From Murdochiella sp. Marseille-P8839 (lineage in GTDB: Bacteria > Bacillota > Clostridia > Tissierellales > Peptoniphilaceae): a stretch of 64,000 nt of DNA. The stretch is taken from NCBI GenBank assembly GCA_019753405.1, contig JAIKLF010000001.1, positions 128,789 to 192,788 of the forward strand. Reading direction: 5' to 3'. The notes beneath the pieces are model-generated. The model ran no database searches. It saw only the letters and a list, made by a program, of their open reading frames with translations, and was not told the DNA's origin. The position numbers were made by a program, and so were the translations under genes. Positions within the stretch are counted from its first letter, which is position 1. Each line of letters opens with the position of its first letter. This document shows positions 44,410 to 53,540 of this stretch, in pieces.

Positions 44410-44802
44410 ATGATGACAGATCCGATCGCGGATATGCTCACGCGCATCCGCAATGGCAATATGAAAAAACACGAATCCGTCGAAGTGCCGGCATCCAACA
44501 TGAAGAAGAGTCTTGCACAGATTCTTTTGGACGAAGGTTACATCAAAGGATTCAACGTCGTGGAAGACAATAAACAGGGCATGATCACCATCGATTTGAA
44601 ATATGTGGATGATCAGCGCGTCCTCTCCGGCCTCAAACGCATTTCCAAACCCGGTCGTCGCGTCTATGTGCGCGCCAACGAGGTTCCTCGCGTATTGGAT
44701 GGTCTGGGTGTGGCAATTCTGTCGACGTCCCACGGCGTATTGACCGACAAGCAGGCACGCGAACAGGGTGTCGGCGGCGAAGTGATCTGCTACATTTGGT
44801 AA
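44410..44802 (+). CDS. rpsH: 30S ribosomal protein S8
   Basis: 130 residues. S8 binds the central domain of 16S rRNA; in E. coli it represses the spc operon. Typical: [15 protein letters not shown] at the start, [30 protein letters not shown], and [31 protein letters not shown] at the end. Two ATG codons in tandem (44410 and 44413), with GAGGAGG ahead; either may be used. Confidence 0.98.
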   Translation: MMTDPIADMLTRIRNGNMKKHESVEVPASNMKKSLAQILLDEGYIKGFNVVEDNKQGMITIDLKYVDDQRVLSGLKRISKPGRRVYVRANEVPRVLDGLGVAILSTSHGVLTDKQAREQGVGGEVICYIW

Positions 44803-44814
44803 GGGGAGGTAATT

Positions 44815-45354
44815 ATGTCAAGAATTGGATTGAAGCCGATTGACATCCCCGAGAAAGTGGACGTTTCAGTCGACAACACCAACACAGTTAAGGTCAAAGG
44901 ACCGAACGGCGAACTTGCACAGCAGCTTCCTGCCGCGTTCAAAGTAGAACAGGACGGGAATGTGATGCATGTGGTTCGTCCGGATGATGAGAAGAAAACC
45001 CGCTCGCTGCACGGCCTCTATCGCACGTTGATTGCGAATATGCTTGAAGGTGTAACGAACGGCTATACCAAGAAAATGCATATCGAAGGAAGCGGTTACC
45101 GTGCACAGAAACAGGGGAACACGCTGGTGCTGAACCTCGGTTTTTCGCATCCCGTACAAATGCAAGATCCGGATGGCATTACGACGGAAGTACCGGATGA
45201 CCGCACCATCATCGTGAAGGGCGCGGATAAACAGCAAGTCGGAAACTATGCGGCCAACATTCGTAAATGGCGCCTGCCGGAACCGTACAAGGGCAAGGGC
45301 ATTCTTTACGAAGGAGAACAGGTACGTCGCAAAGAAGGTAAAACAGGCAAGTAA
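44815..45354 (+). CDS. rplF: 50S ribosomal protein L6
   Basis: 179 residues, usual length. L6 lies near the factor-binding site of the large subunit. Two similar alpha/beta domains: SRIGLKPIDIPEKVDV, VRPDDEKKTRSLHGLYRTLIANM, EGSGYRAQKQGNTLVLNLGFSHPV, and IRKWRLPEPYKGKGILYEGE at the end. GGGGAGG precedes the ATG. Confidence 0.98.
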   Translation: MSRIGLKPIDIPEKVDVSVDNTNTVKVKGPNGELAQQLPAAFKVEQDGNVMHVVRPDDEKKTRSLHGLYRTLIANMLEGVTNGYTKKMHIEGSGYRAQKQGNTLVLNLGFSHPVQMQDPDGITTEVPDDRTIIVKGADKQQVGNYAANIRKWRLPEPYKGKGILYEGEQVRRKEGKTGK

Positions 45355-45366
45355 GGAGGCGCTTAG

Positions 45367-45723
45367 ATGGCACAATCTACAAAAAATGCAAATCGGTTGG
45401 CGCGTCATGCCCGTGTTCGCAAAAAGATTTCGGGCACTGCGGATCGTCCGCGCCTGAACGTCTATAAGAGCAATATGAACATGTATGCGCAGATTATCGA
45501 TGATGAAGCCGGTGTAACGCTTGTTTCGGCATCGACGCTCGACAAAGATGTAGAAGTCAAAGGTTCCTCAGTAGAGTCCGCTAAAGCGGTGGGCGAAGCT
45601 GTGGCAAAGAAGGCTCTGGAAAAGGGCATCGAGACGGTCGTCTTCGACCGCTCCGGCTACATCTATCACGGCAAGGTGAAAGCGGTCGCCGAAGGCGCTC
45701 GCGAAGCCGGCCTCAAGCTGTAA
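45367..45723 (+). CDS. rplR: 50S ribosomal protein L18
   Basis: 118 residues. L18 brings 5S rRNA into the large subunit together with L5. Typical: [24 protein letters not shown] and [27 protein letters not shown] at the end. TAAGGAGG lies ahead of the ATG. Normal size. Confidence 0.98.
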   Translation: MAQSTKNANRLARHARVRKKISGTADRPRLNVYKSNMNMYAQIIDDEAGVTLVSASTLDKDVEVKGSSVESAKAVGEAVAKKALEKGIETVVFDRSGYIYHGKVKAVAEGAREAGLKL

Positions 45724-45739
45724 CCGGGGAGGAGGAATC

Positions 45740-46237
45740 ATGTATAAAGAAGACAACAAGCAAGAGCTTGAAGAAAAAGTCGTCTCGATCAACCGCGTCT
45801 CCAAGACGGCCAAGGGTGGCCGTACGGGCCGTTTTGCCGCTATCGTTGTCGTTGGGGATAAAAAAGGCCGCGTCGGCATCGGTACGGGCAAGTCGCTGGA
45901 AGTTCCTGATGCCATTCGCAAGGGATCCGAAGAAGCGAAGCGCTCAATGGTTCGTGTGCCGCTGGTCGGAACCACGATCCCGCATACGATCATCGGTCGT
46001 GACGGTGCAGGCCGCGTTCTGCTGATGCCGGCAAAAGAAGGTACCGGAATTATCGCCGGCGGTCCGGTTCGTGCGGTCTGTGAAATGGCAGGCATCACCG
46101 ACATTCGTGCAAAGTCGTTGGGATCTTCCAATGCGCGCAGCATTGTTAATGCCACCATGAACGGCCTGCTCACCATGAGAACGGCGGAACAGGTTGCTCG
46201 TCTGCGCGGCAAGAGCGTAGAAGAAATTTTGAAGTAG
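45740..46237 (+). CDS. rpsE: 30S ribosomal protein S5
   Basis: 165 residues. S5 controls decoding accuracy and, with S3 and S4, forms the mRNA entry helicase. Typical: [19 protein letters not shown] (N-terminal RNA-binding loop with the spectinomycin-contact region), [37 protein letters not shown] and [25 protein letters not shown] precedes the ATG. Confidence 0.98.
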   Translation: MYKEDNKQELEEKVVSINRVSKTAKGGRTGRFAAIVVVGDKKGRVGIGTGKSLEVPDAIRKGSEEAKRSMVRVPLVGTTIPHTIIGRDGAGRVLLMPAKEGTGIIAGGPVRAVCEMAGITDIRAKSLGSSNARSIVNATMNGLLTMRTAEQVARLRGKSVEEILK

Positions 46238-46247
46238 GAGGCCGAGC

Positions 46248-46430
46248 ATGAGTAAGTTAAAAATTACGTTGAAGAAGAGCTTCATCGGCCGCCAAGATAA
46301 ACAGATTAAAACGGCGAAAGCGTTGGGTCTGACGAAAGTCGGACACACGGTTGAGCATGAGGATACGCCGTCCATTCGCGGTGCAATCCAAAAGATTGGT
46401 TTCATGCTTGATGTCGAGGAAGTACAATAG
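46248..46430 (+). CDS. rpmD: 50S ribosomal protein L30
   Basis: 60 residues, the normal bacterial length. Typical: [25 protein letters not shown] with [21 protein letters not shown]. It binds 23S and contacts 5S rRNA. GTAGGAGG overlaps the rpsE stop. Nothing unusual. Confidence 0.97.
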   Translation: MSKLKITLKKSFIGRQDKQIKTAKALGLTKVGHTVEHEDTPSIRGAIQKIGFMLDVEEVQ

Positions 46431-46440
46431 GAGGTCGATC

Positions 46441-46890
46441 ATGAAATTACATGAATTAAAGCCTGCACGTGGCGGTGAGACCAAAGAACGCAAACGCGTC
46501 GGCCGTGGTCATTCCTCCGGTTGGGGTAAATTCGCCGGCAGAGGCCGCGATGGCCAAAATTCGCGAAGCGGCGGCGGTGTTCGCCCGGGTTTCGAGGGTG
46601 GTCAGATGCCGTTATTCCGCACGCTTCCGAAGCGCGGATTCCACAATCCGTTTTCGAAGCAGTATGCCGTGGTCAACTTGGATGATCTGAACCGCTTTGA
46701 AGACGGTGCCGTCATCAACGCCGAAACGCTCGTGGAGGCGGGAGTGATCCGTCAGAACGAATTAGTGGACGGATTAAAGGTTCTCGGAAATGGGGAACTG
46801 GAAAAGAAGTTTACGGTTCAGGCTACGAAATTTTCCAAGTCCGCCGAAGAAAAAATTCAAGCGGCCGGTGGAAAGGCTGAGGTGGTCTGA
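46441..46890 (+). CDS. rplO: 50S ribosomal protein L15
   Basis: 149 residues. L15 is a late-assembly protein of the large subunit. Typical: [27 protein letters not shown] and [19 protein letters not shown]. The frame is open upstream to 46351, but ATAGGAGG fixes the ATG at 46441. The stop shares a base with the secY start (TGATG), so the two are translated together. Confidence 0.98.
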   Translation: MKLHELKPARGGETKERKRVGRGHSSGWGKFAGRGRDGQNSRSGGGVRPGFEGGQMPLFRTLPKRGFHNPFSKQYAVVNLDDLNRFEDGAVINAETLVEAGVIRQNELVDGLKVLGNGELEKKFTVQATKFSKSAEEKIQAAGGKAEVV

Positions 46891-48167
46891 TGCTTTCCAC
46901 ACTCAAGAATGCATGGGCAACAGAACAGACAAGAAAGCGTATCCAGTTCACGGTATTGATGGTGATTGTTCTTCGACTCGGCAATGCACTGCCTATTCCG
47001 TTTGCCAACTTGCAGCTTATCAACCAGATTTATAATTCGATGCAGGGAAGCCTTCTCGGCATCATGAACATGATCAGCGGTGGCGGATTGGCGAACTTGA
47101 GTGTTTTGGCTTTGGGTGTGGGCCCCTACATTACGTCGTCCATTGTCATCCAGCTGTTGACATTCGCGATTCCGCAGCTGGAGGAAATTTCCAAAGAAGG
47201 AGAAGAAGGCCGAAAGAAGATCCAGCAGTATACGAAGTATTTGGGCATCGCTCTCGCGGTGGTTCAAGCCTTCGCGCTGGTTCAGGGTATTTTCTCCGGC
47301 GCCTTCGGTAACGGCGGCGCGCTGGAAAAGGCGATTGCCGTTCTGGTCATGGTTGCCGGCGCATCCTTCGTGGTATGGATTGGCGATCTGATCACCGAAC
47401 ACGGGGTCGGAAACGGCGTATCCTTCATTATTTTCCTGGGCATTGTTGTACAGATGCCGGGAAGACTGTATGGAATGATTCAAGCGGTCATTCACGGACA
47501 AATGAATGTTCTGGTTCTTCTGCTCATCATTGCGATCACGATTGCGGTTACGGTCGTTGTTGTGTTGCTCAATGAAGGTGAGCGTAAGGTTCCGGTACAA
47601 TACGCCAAGCGCGTGGTCGGCCGTAAGATGTATGGCGGACAGGCGACGCACATCCCCATCAAAGTGAACATGGCGGGCGTTATGCCGATCATTTTTGCCT
47701 CGGCATTGCTGGCCATTCCGCAAACCATGGCGTTGCTCTTCGGCGGCGGTGTACAGCGTTTTGTTGCGCAGTATCTCACCCCGCAAGGATGGATCGGGTT
47801 CATCGTACAGCATACTTTTCAGGCGCTGTTGATTGTCCTGTTTGCCTATTTTTACAACTCCATTCAGTTTAACGCCTATGAGTATTCACGTAACCTGCAG
47901 CAATCCGGCGGCTTTATACCGGGCATCCGTCCGGGAAAACCGACCACGGAATACCTCCAGCGCATTGTCGGACGCATCACACTGGTCGGCGCCATTGTTT
48001 TGGCGATTCTCTCGATCATTCCCGGCCTGGTGAATATGATCTTCTCGGTGAGTCTCGGCTTCGGCGGTACGTCGATCATCATTGTGGTCGGTGTCGTGCT
48101 GGAAATGGTGCGTACGTTGGAGGCACAACTGCAGATGCGCCATTATCGCGGCTTCTTAAAGCGGTAA
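46890..48167 (+). CDS. secY: Protein translocase subunit SecY
   Basis: 425 residues with ten transmembrane helices: the central channel of the Sec translocon for exported and membrane proteins. Typical: IQFTVLMVIVLRLGNALPIPF, the plug region after NMISGGGLANLSVLALG, PYITSSIVIQLLTFAIPQLEE, the cytosolic loop GERKVPVQYAKR, and GIRPGKPTTEYLQRIVGRIT. Length is normal. It would export the CWB2 proteins and hydrolases of this window. It starts on the last base of rplO. Confidence 0.98.
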   Translation: MLSTLKNAWATEQTRKRIQFTVLMVIVLRLGNALPIPFANLQLINQIYNSMQGSLLGIMNMISGGGLANLSVLALGVGPYITSSIVIQLLTFAIPQLEEISKEGEEGRKKIQQYTKYLGIALAVVQAFALVQGIFSGAFGNGGALEKAIAVLVMVAGASFVVWIGDLITEHGVGNGVSFIIFLGIVVQMPGRLYGMIQAVIHGQMNVLVLLLIIAITIAVTVVVVLLNEGERKVPVQYAKRVVGRKMYGGQATHIPIKVNMAGVMPIIFASALLAIPQTMALLFGGGVQRFVAQYLTPQGWIGFIVQHTFQALLIVLFAYFYNSIQFNAYEYSRNLQQSGGFIPGIRPGKPTTEYLQRIVGRITLVGAIVLAILSIIPGLVNMIFSVSLGFGGTSIIIVVGVVLEMVRTLEAQLQMRHYRGFLKR

Positions 48168-48179
48168 GAAAGGAAGGCT

Positions 48180-48824
48180 ATGATGAGGCTCGTATTACTT
48201 GGTCCTCCGGGAGCGGGAAAGGGCACCCAGGCAAAAAAACTGGAAGAGCGCTTTCACCTGTCGCATATCTCTACGGGCGACATCTTCCGTGCAAATATCA
48301 AGAACCAAACCGAATTAGGCAGGAAGGTCGAGAGCTATCTTTCCTCCGGACAGTTGGTTCCGGATGAATTGACGATCGCCATGCTTTGGGATCGTCTCGA
48401 CCGGGAAGAGGATCAGGGGTTTCTGCTGGACGGTTTTCCGCGTACGCTGGAACAGGCGGATGCGTTAAAGGTCGGTCTTGCTGAACGCGAGCGTCCCTTA
48501 GACGCCGTCCTTTCCATCGAAGTGGAGGAGAAGGTGCTAGTCAAGCGGCTGGCGGGCCGCAGAACGTGCCCGCATTGCGGCGCCTCCTTCCATATTACTG
48601 ATCAACCGCCCAAAAAAGAGGGCGTCTGTGATGAGTGCGGAACAAGTCTTGTTCAGCGTCCCGATGACAGCGAAGAAACGGTGCAAAAACGCATTGATGT
48701 CTATCGGGCACAAACGGAACCTCTTGTGGCGTATTACGAAAAAGAGGGAATCCTCGTGCACATCAATGGCGATCGTCCGGTTGATATCGTATTTCACGCC
48801 ATTGAAGCGGCGTTAAACGCATGA
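48180..48824 (+). CDS. adk: Adenylate kinase, zinc-type LID
   Basis: 214 residues. Converts ATP and AMP to two ADP. P-loop GPPGAGKGTQ, AMP-binding ISTGDIFRANIKN and DGFPRTLEQADAL, and a long LID holding four cysteines (CPHCG and CDECG) that bind zinc, as in many Gram-positive enzymes. Two tandem ATG codons (48180, 48183) with GAAAGGAAG ahead. The methionine aminopeptidase gene map, which usually follows adk in this cluster, is absent; the KOW gene overlaps adk by four bases instead. Confidence 0.98.
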   Translation: MMRLVLLGPPGAGKGTQAKKLEERFHLSHISTGDIFRANIKNQTELGRKVESYLSSGQLVPDELTIAMLWDRLDREEDQGFLLDGFPRTLEQADALKVGLAERERPLDAVLSIEVEEKVLVKRLAGRRTCPHCGASFHITDQPPKKEGVCDECGTSLVQRPDDSEETVQKRIDVYRAQTEPLVAYYEKEGILVHINGDRPVDIVFHAIEAALNA

Positions 48825-49132
48825 CGTTAGAAGCGAACATGAATCAGCCGTGCCCTCTCGTTCCCGGCCAAGTGGTGCGATCCAAGGCCGGACACGATAA
48901 AGGCAAGGTCTTTCTCGTACTGGATTGTTGTGATGCGAAGCATGTTCACGTGGTGGACGGGCGGACACGAACGCTTGCCCATCCCAAGAAAAAACGCGTG
49001 ATTCATTTACAGCCTTTTCGCGCTGTAGTGTCCGAATTACAGACGATGAGCGAGGATGCGGTGTTTGATGATGCCGCAATCCGAAAATGGTTAGCCCCCT
49101 ATGAGGAGGCACACACGAAGGAGGAAAGCTGA
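48821..49132 (+). CDS. KOW-domain RNA-binding protein (YbzG-like)
   Basis: A 103-residue protein with a KOW-like N-terminal segment ([23 protein letters not shown]), a basic stretch ([17 protein letters not shown]) and an acidic C-terminal tail. Related L14e/KOW proteins lie at this place between adk or map and infA in many Firmicutes, such as YbzG in Bacillus. It is taken to bind RNA, possibly on the ribosome, but its role is unknown. ATGA overlap with adk and a one-base overlap with infA (TGATG) show tight co-translation. Confidence 0.8.
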   Translation: MTLEANMNQPCPLVPGQVVRSKAGHDKGKVFLVLDCCDAKHVHVVDGRTRTLAHPKKKRVIHLQPFRAVVSELQTMSEDAVFDDAAIRKWLAPYEEAHTKEES

Positions 49133-49350
49133 TGTCATCAAAAGACGTGATTGAAGTCGAAGGCGTCGTCAAAGAGCGACTTCCAAACGCCATCTTCATC
49201 GTCGAGCTGGAAAACGGGCACGATGTCATGGCCCACATTTCCGGAAAGTTGCGCATGAATTACATTCGCATTCTGGAAGGAGATCGCGTGACCGTGGAGC
49301 TGTCTCCCTATGATTTGACCAAGGGACGCATCACGTGGAGAAAGAAATAG
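49132..49350 (+). CDS. infA: Translation initiation factor IF-1
   Basis: 72 residues, normal length. IF-1 is an OB-fold protein that blocks the 30S A site during initiation. Typical: [78 protein letters not shown] lies ahead. Its start uses the last base of the KOW gene stop. Confidence 0.98.
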   Translation: MSSKDVIEVEGVVKERLPNAIFIVELENGHDVMAHISGKLRMNYIRILEGDRVTVELSPYDLTKGRITWRKK

Positions 49351-49359
49351 GAGGAAGCA

Positions 49360-49473
49360 ATGAAAGTCAGACCATCAGTAAGAAAGATGTGTGATAAATG
49401 CAAGATCATCAAACGCAAAGGTCGCGTCATGGTGATCTGTGAGAACCCGAAGCACAAACAGCGTCAAGGCTAA
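49360..49473 (+). CDS. rpmJ: 50S ribosomal protein L36
   Basis: A 37-residue gene, too short for most ORF thresholds but clear: [19 protein letters not shown] at the start and [13 protein letters not shown] at the end. It has the zinc-binding C-x2-C...C...H pattern (CDKC, C, H), so it is the zinc-dependent form. TAGGAGG precedes the ATG. Placed between infA and rpsM as in most bacteria. Confidence 0.97.
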   Translation: MKVRPSVRKMCDKCKIIKRKGRVMVICENPKHKQRQG

Positions 49474-49485
49474 GGAGGTGCGACT

Positions 49486-49830
49486 TTGGCTCGAATTTCC
49501 GGGGTGGATTTACCCAAAGAAAAGCGTGTAGAGATCGGTTTAACGTATATTTACGGCATCGGTCGTTCACGTTCCAACGAAATTTTAAAGAATGCGGATG
49601 TGAATCCGGACACGCGTGTACGCGACCTTTCCGAATCGGAAGTGCAGCGTATTCGTGAACAAATCGCGGAGTATCACGTGGAAGGCGACCTTCGCCGTGA
49701 CGTTTCGATGAACATCAAACGTCTCCGTGAAATCAACAGTTATCGTGGCAACCGTCATCGTCGCAACCTTCCGGTTCGCGGGCAGAACACGAAAAACAAT
49801 GCCCGCACGCGCAAGGGTCATAAGAGATAA
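49486..49830 (+). CDS. rpsM: 30S ribosomal protein S13
   Basis: 114 residues, slightly short of the usual 118-125. S13 sits in the 30S head and bridges to the 50S. Typical: [41 protein letters not shown], and [25 protein letters not shown] at the end. TTG start with AAGGAGG seven bases ahead. Confidence 0.98.
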   Translation: MARISGVDLPKEKRVEIGLTYIYGIGRSRSNEILKNADVNPDTRVRDLSESEVQRIREQIAEYHVEGDLRRDVSMNIKRLREINSYRGNRHRRNLPVRGQNTKNNARTRKGHKR

Positions 49831-49841
49831 GGGGGGATGTT

Positions 49842-50243
49842 ATGGTAGCGCAAAAGAAAGTCACCAGACGTGGTGGAAAACGCCGCGTAAAAAAGAATAT
49901 TACGAACGGTCAGGCACATATCATCTCGACCTTCAACAACACGATTGTGACGCTTTCCGATTTAAACGGAAATGTCATTTCGTGGGCTTCTTCGGGACAA
50001 TTGGGATTCCGCGGGTCGCGTAAATCGACGCCGTATGCCGCGCAGCAGTGTGCGGAAGAGGCGGCGCAGAAAGCAATCGAACAGGGTCTTAAGACCGTTG
50101 AAGTGTACGTCAAAGGACCGGGTTCAGGTCGTGAATCCGCCATTCGTGCATTGGAGACGGCAGGACTTAGCGTAACGTTGATTAAAGATGTTACACCGAT
50201 TCCGCACAACGGCTGCAGACCGCCGAAGAGAAGAAGAGTTTAA
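49842..50243 (+). CDS. rpsK: 30S ribosomal protein S11
   Basis: 133 residues. S11 is on the 30S platform near the mRNA exit. Typical: [67 protein letters not shown] and [18 protein letters not shown] at the end. Binding site GGGGGGA. Normal size. Confidence 0.98.
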   Translation: MVAQKKVTRRGGKRRVKKNITNGQAHIISTFNNTIVTLSDLNGNVISWASSGQLGFRGSRKSTPYAAQQCAEEAAQKAIEQGLKTVEVYVKGPGSGRESAIRALETAGLSVTLIKDVTPIPHNGCRPPKRRRV

Positions 50244-50254
50244 CGGAGGCAATC

Positions 50255-50842
50255 ATGGCAAGATATACCGGACCGATTTTGAAACGTTGCCGTGCCTTGG
50301 GCATCGAGCCCCAGGTTGTCGGCATCGATAAGAAGAGCCGCCGCAATCCGAAGCGCAACACACGCAAGTTGAGCGACTACGGTATGCAGCTTCGTGAAAA
50401 ACAGAAGGCAAAATTCATTTACGGCGTCTCCGAGAAGTCATTCCGCAATCTGTTCAGCCGTGCTACGCGCATGAGCGGACAGGCCGGCTGGAATCTTCTG
50501 AAACTGTTGGAACTGCGCTTTGACAACGTGGTTTATCGCATGGGCTTTGCGTCGACACGTGCGCAGGCACGTCAGCTGATCGTTCACGGCCATTTTGACC
50601 TGAACGGCCACAAAGCGACCGTGCCTTCCATGACGTTGGAGGTAGGCGACGTCATCAGCGTTCGTGAGCGTTCACGTAAGAATGCATTTTTCAAGAACAC
50701 CGAAGAGAACATCTGGAACCAGATGCCTTGGGTCTCGGTGGACGCAGAAAAATTGCAGGGTCGTATTCTCTCCGAGCCGATGCGCGACAACATCGACTAT
50801 CCGATTGAAGAGACACAGATTGTCGAGTTGTACTCGAAGTAA
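50255..50842 (+). CDS. rpsD: 30S ribosomal protein S4
   Basis: 195 residues. S4 nucleates 30S assembly and forms the mRNA entry pore with S3 and S5. Typical: ARYTGPILKRCRALG, YGMQLREKQKAKFIYGVSEK, and the S4 RNA-binding domain around LLELRFDNVVYRMGFASTRAQARQLIVHGH. In the alpha operon between rpsK and rpoA, as usual in Clostridia. A 58-base gap separates it from rpoA. Confidence 0.98.
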   Translation: MARYTGPILKRCRALGIEPQVVGIDKKSRRNPKRNTRKLSDYGMQLREKQKAKFIYGVSEKSFRNLFSRATRMSGQAGWNLLKLLELRFDNVVYRMGFASTRAQARQLIVHGHFDLNGHKATVPSMTLEVGDVISVRERSRKNAFFKNTEENIWNQMPWVSVDAEKLQGRILSEPMRDNIDYPIEETQIVELYSK

Positions 50843-50900
50843 TTCCCCCGTAGCGCGACGTTGGAATCGAGTTCGACAGAACAGAAGGGGAGGCTGATCC

Positions 50901-51857
50901 GTGGTAGATCGACTCAATACAAAAGTTGAAATCCTTGAATTGGATGAACACAAGAACTATGGACGCTTTAGTATGTCTCCGTTAGAGCGCGGATACGGGA
51001 CCACAATAGGGAATTCGCTTCGCCGTGTGCTGCTTTCTTCTTTGCCGGGTACAGCGGTCTCCAACATCAAGTTTGATGAAGGTGTTCCGCACGAGTTCAC
51101 CACCATTCCCGGCGTTCTCGAGGATGTACCAGAAATTGTCCTAAACATTAAGGGCCTTGCGGTGCGTCGCTTGCAGGGACACGGAGAAGAAGTGACGTTG
51201 CGCCTGGATGTGGAGGGGCCGAAGATTGTTACGGCTCGTGATATTCAGGAAAGCACAGAGGTAGAGATTGTTAATGCAAACCACTACCTTTGCACATTAA
51301 ATGCGGACGGCGAAATTCACATGGAATTGACCGTCATTGATGGCGAAGGCTATGCCCTTGCCGACCAAAACAAAGATGCGGATGATCCGATTGGCACCAT
51401 TGCCATTGATTCCTCCTTCACTCCGGTGAAGAAAGTCAATTTCGAGGTGCAAAATACACGCGTTCAGCAGATCACCGACTACGATAAGCTGATCTTGGAA
51501 GTATGGACGGACGGTACCGTCACACCTCAAGAAGCGACGTCACAGGGAGCAACGATTCTTATGGATCATTTGCGCCTGTTTACCGAGCTGCCCGCGTTTG
51601 TCGTAGAAGACAATGATGAGGCAAAAGAACCGGAGTCCGAAGAGAACACGCTGCTGCAGAAACCCATCGAAGATCTGGATTTAACTCTGCGCAGCTATAA
51701 TTGCCTGAAGCGTTCGGATATTCACACGCTGGGCGACATTATCCGTATACCTGCGGATGAGTTGGCCAAGATTCGCAATTTTGGCAAGAAGTCCTATGCC
51801 GAGGTAGAAGAAAAAGTACAATCCTACGGTTTGGAACTGAATCATTCGCAAGAGTAA
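50901..51857 (+). CDS. rpoA: DNA-directed RNA polymerase subunit alpha
   Basis: 318 residues, usual length. The N-terminal domain (about 1-230) dimerises and assembles the polymerase: YGRFSMSPLERGYGTTIGNSLRRVLLSS and ATSQGATILMDHL. A flexible acidic linker (EDNDEAKEPESEEN) leads to the C-terminal domain (about 250-315) that touches UP elements and activators: LDLTLRSYNCLKRSDIHTLGDI and IRNFGKKSYAEVEEKV. GTG start with AGGGGAGG about ten bases ahead. Confidence 0.98.
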   Translation: MVDRLNTKVEILELDEHKNYGRFSMSPLERGYGTTIGNSLRRVLLSSLPGTAVSNIKFDEGVPHEFTTIPGVLEDVPEIVLNIKGLAVRRLQGHGEEVTLRLDVEGPKIVTARDIQESTEVEIVNANHYLCTLNADGEIHMELTVIDGEGYALADQNKDADDPIGTIAIDSSFTPVKKVNFEVQNTRVQQITDYDKLILEVWTDGTVTPQEATSQGATILMDHLRLFTELPAFVVEDNDEAKEPESEENTLLQKPIEDLDLTLRSYNCLKRSDIHTLGDIIRIPADELAKIRNFGKKSYAEVEEKVQSYGLELNHSQE

Positions 51858-51873
51858 CATTAAGGAGGAGACA

Positions 51874-52380
51874 TTGGCGAACTTACGAAAGTTGGGAAGA
51901 AGAACCGATCATCGCACGGCCATGTTGCGTAATCAGGTCTCATCCCTTTTCCTGCACGGTCGTATTACGACCACCGTCACCCGCGCCAAAGAAACGCAGA
52001 AGATGGCGGAAAAGCTGATTACCGAAGCAAAAAAAGAAACCTTAGCCGGCAATCGTGCGATTTCTTCAGAACTCTACAGCAATGAGGTAGCCCGTAAAGT
52101 GGTGGAAGAAATTGCTCCGGCGATGAAAGATCGTAACGGCGGTTATACGCGTGTCCTCAAAGTGGGTCGGCGTCGCGGTGATGCAGCGGACTTGGCGATT
52201 CTTGAACTGGTCATGGAACCCGCCTCGTCAAAAAAGACGGAGAAAAACGTAGAAAAACCGGCCGAGACGAAGAAGGAAGAACCAGCTGCTGAGCAGACGG
52301 AGACGGAAGAAACCGCTGAGGTGGAAGAAGCCGAAGAAACGAAGGAAGAAGAACAAAAAGAAGAAACAACGGAAGCGTAA
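51874..52380 (+). CDS. rplQ: 50S ribosomal protein L17 with acidic C-terminal extension
   Basis: 168 residues, against about 113-130 in most bacteria. Residues 1-118 are ordinary L17: LRKLGRRTDHRTAMLRNQVSSLF, TTVTRAKETQKMAEKLIT, GGYTRVLKVGRRRGDAADLAILELV. From about 119 a tail of 50 residues is built mostly of Glu, Thr, Lys and Ala (AAEQTETEETAEVEEAEETK), strongly acidic and probably unstructured. L17 lies near the tunnel exit, so the tail could face nascent chains or factors (inference). TTG start with AAGGAGG. Last gene of the cluster before a terminator. Confidence 0.97.
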   Translation: MANLRKLGRRTDHRTAMLRNQVSSLFLHGRITTTVTRAKETQKMAEKLITEAKKETLAGNRAISSELYSNEVARKVVEEIAPAMKDRNGGYTRVLKVGRRRGDAADLAILELVMEPASSKKTEKNVEKPAETKKEEPAAEQTETEETAEVEEAEETKEEEQKEETTEA

Positions 52381-52394
52381 TTTTCCGCTTTCTC

Positions 52395-52439
52395 AAAGAC
52401 GGCGGCAGGAGCCTATCGTTCTCGCCACCGTCTTTTTTT
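52395..52439 (+). terminator. Rho-independent terminator of the ribosomal cluster
   Basis: AAAGACGG-C-GGC with GCC-A-CCGTCTTT (one internal mismatch) around a 17-base loop, ending in a run of T. It lies 15 bases after rplQ. Confidence 0.9.
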
Positions 52440-52484
52440 GTATCTTGTTTTGTACTTCGTTGCGGTTGTTACATCTCCTTCGCC

Positions 52485-52513
52485 TTGACAGTCCACATCC
52501 CCTTTTCTATCAT
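52485..52513 (+). promoter_or_regulatory. Promoter of the mutarotase-like gene
   Basis: TTGACA (52485-52490), 17 bases, TATCAT (52508-52513), about 80 bases before the start codon. Confidence 0.75.
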
Positions 52514-52593
52514 TAAGGTGCTGAAAAAGGAGAGAAAAACGTCCATGTTTGTGGAGAAATGCAGACCGAAGGGAAGAGGAGGAAAAGGGGAAA

Positions 52594-53505
52594 ATGCTGA
52601 TGGAGACGAAACCCAACAATCGCGGTGATCTTCATGTTGTTCATCTTGAAACGGATTGTTTACGCGTTACCCTGTTGCCGGAAATCGGTTGCAAAATTGC
52701 TTCCATTATTTATAAACCCAACCAATTTGAAGCGCTTGCCCGTCCGCTTGGCCATGAAACTGCGAAAGAGCAGACAAAATTGTATGCCCGCGCCTATCCC
52801 GGCGCCCCTTTTGATCAGTTTGATTTGTCCGGCATAGATGACTGTATTCCGACTATTGATGCGTGCAGCGTGGAGAATCTCGGCCGATTTGCCGATCATG
52901 GGGATGCTTGGAGTCGTCCGTGGAATGTGTTTGAAGAAGATCGCTCTACCCGCTCGGTAAAAGCCTTTTTTCGGCTTTCTTCGATTCCGTTGTATTTTGA
53001 GCGACACGTTCATATTGAAGACAATGTGATTCAACTGGACTATCGGCTTCTTAACGAGTCCATCGATGAACATCCCTGGCTGTGGGCGTTGCACGGTCTG
53101 TGTCGCTATGAACCGGATGCCATTCTTTCTTGGCCGGAACCGTATTCTTTGATGAATGCGCATGGCGAGGAGCCGTTTGCTTTTGATATGCGCAAATTGA
53201 CGGAGGTACCGGAAAAGCAGGCATATAAATTTTATTTGACGGATCCGGTTTCGGTAGGAGAAACATCAATCATTTATCCGACGCAGGGTATGCGTATTAC
53301 GCAGCAATGGGATGCTACGCAGTTTCCTTATCTCGGAGGATGGATCAACACCGGCGGAAGTGCAGGTTCACGTTGTATCGCACTCGAGCCGACGAACGGC
53401 TATTATGACCGTTTGGATCGGGCGATTGCGAATAATAAAGTCGGACGTATTGCTCCGGGTGCGGAGATTTTTTGGCGGGTACGCCTAACGATTACAGAAG
53501 AGTAA
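52594..53505 (+). CDS. Aldose 1-epimerase-like (galactose mutarotase fold) protein
   Basis: A 303-residue protein of the galactose mutarotase-like beta-sandwich superfamily, which interconverts sugar anomers or binds sugars. Supporting segments: VTLLPEIGCKIASIIYKP at the start (family usually has P-x-x-GA/C-x-I-x-x-I), DQFDLSGIDDCIPTID, ADHGDAWSRPWNV with a His-Gly-x-x-W pattern, WLWALHGLCRYEPD with a likely catalytic His, and IALEPTNGYYDRLD with the expected Glu. ATG 52594 has AGGAAAAGGGG ahead. It is separated from rplQ by terminator and promoter. Substrate unknown. Confidence 0.75.
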   Translation: MLMETKPNNRGDLHVVHLETDCLRVTLLPEIGCKIASIIYKPNQFEALARPLGHETAKEQTKLYARAYPGAPFDQFDLSGIDDCIPTIDACSVENLGRFADHGDAWSRPWNVFEEDRSTRSVKAFFRLSSIPLYFERHVHIEDNVIQLDYRLLNESIDEHPWLWALHGLCRYEPDAILSWPEPYSLMNAHGEEPFAFDMRKLTEVPEKQAYKFYLTDPVSVGETSIIYPTQGMRITQQWDATQFPYLGGWINTGGSAGSRCIALEPTNGYYDRLDRAIANNKVGRIAPGAEIFWRVRLTITEE

Positions 53506-53540
53506 TTGCCTGCCTTGGCGATTAGGATAAAGAGGACAAC

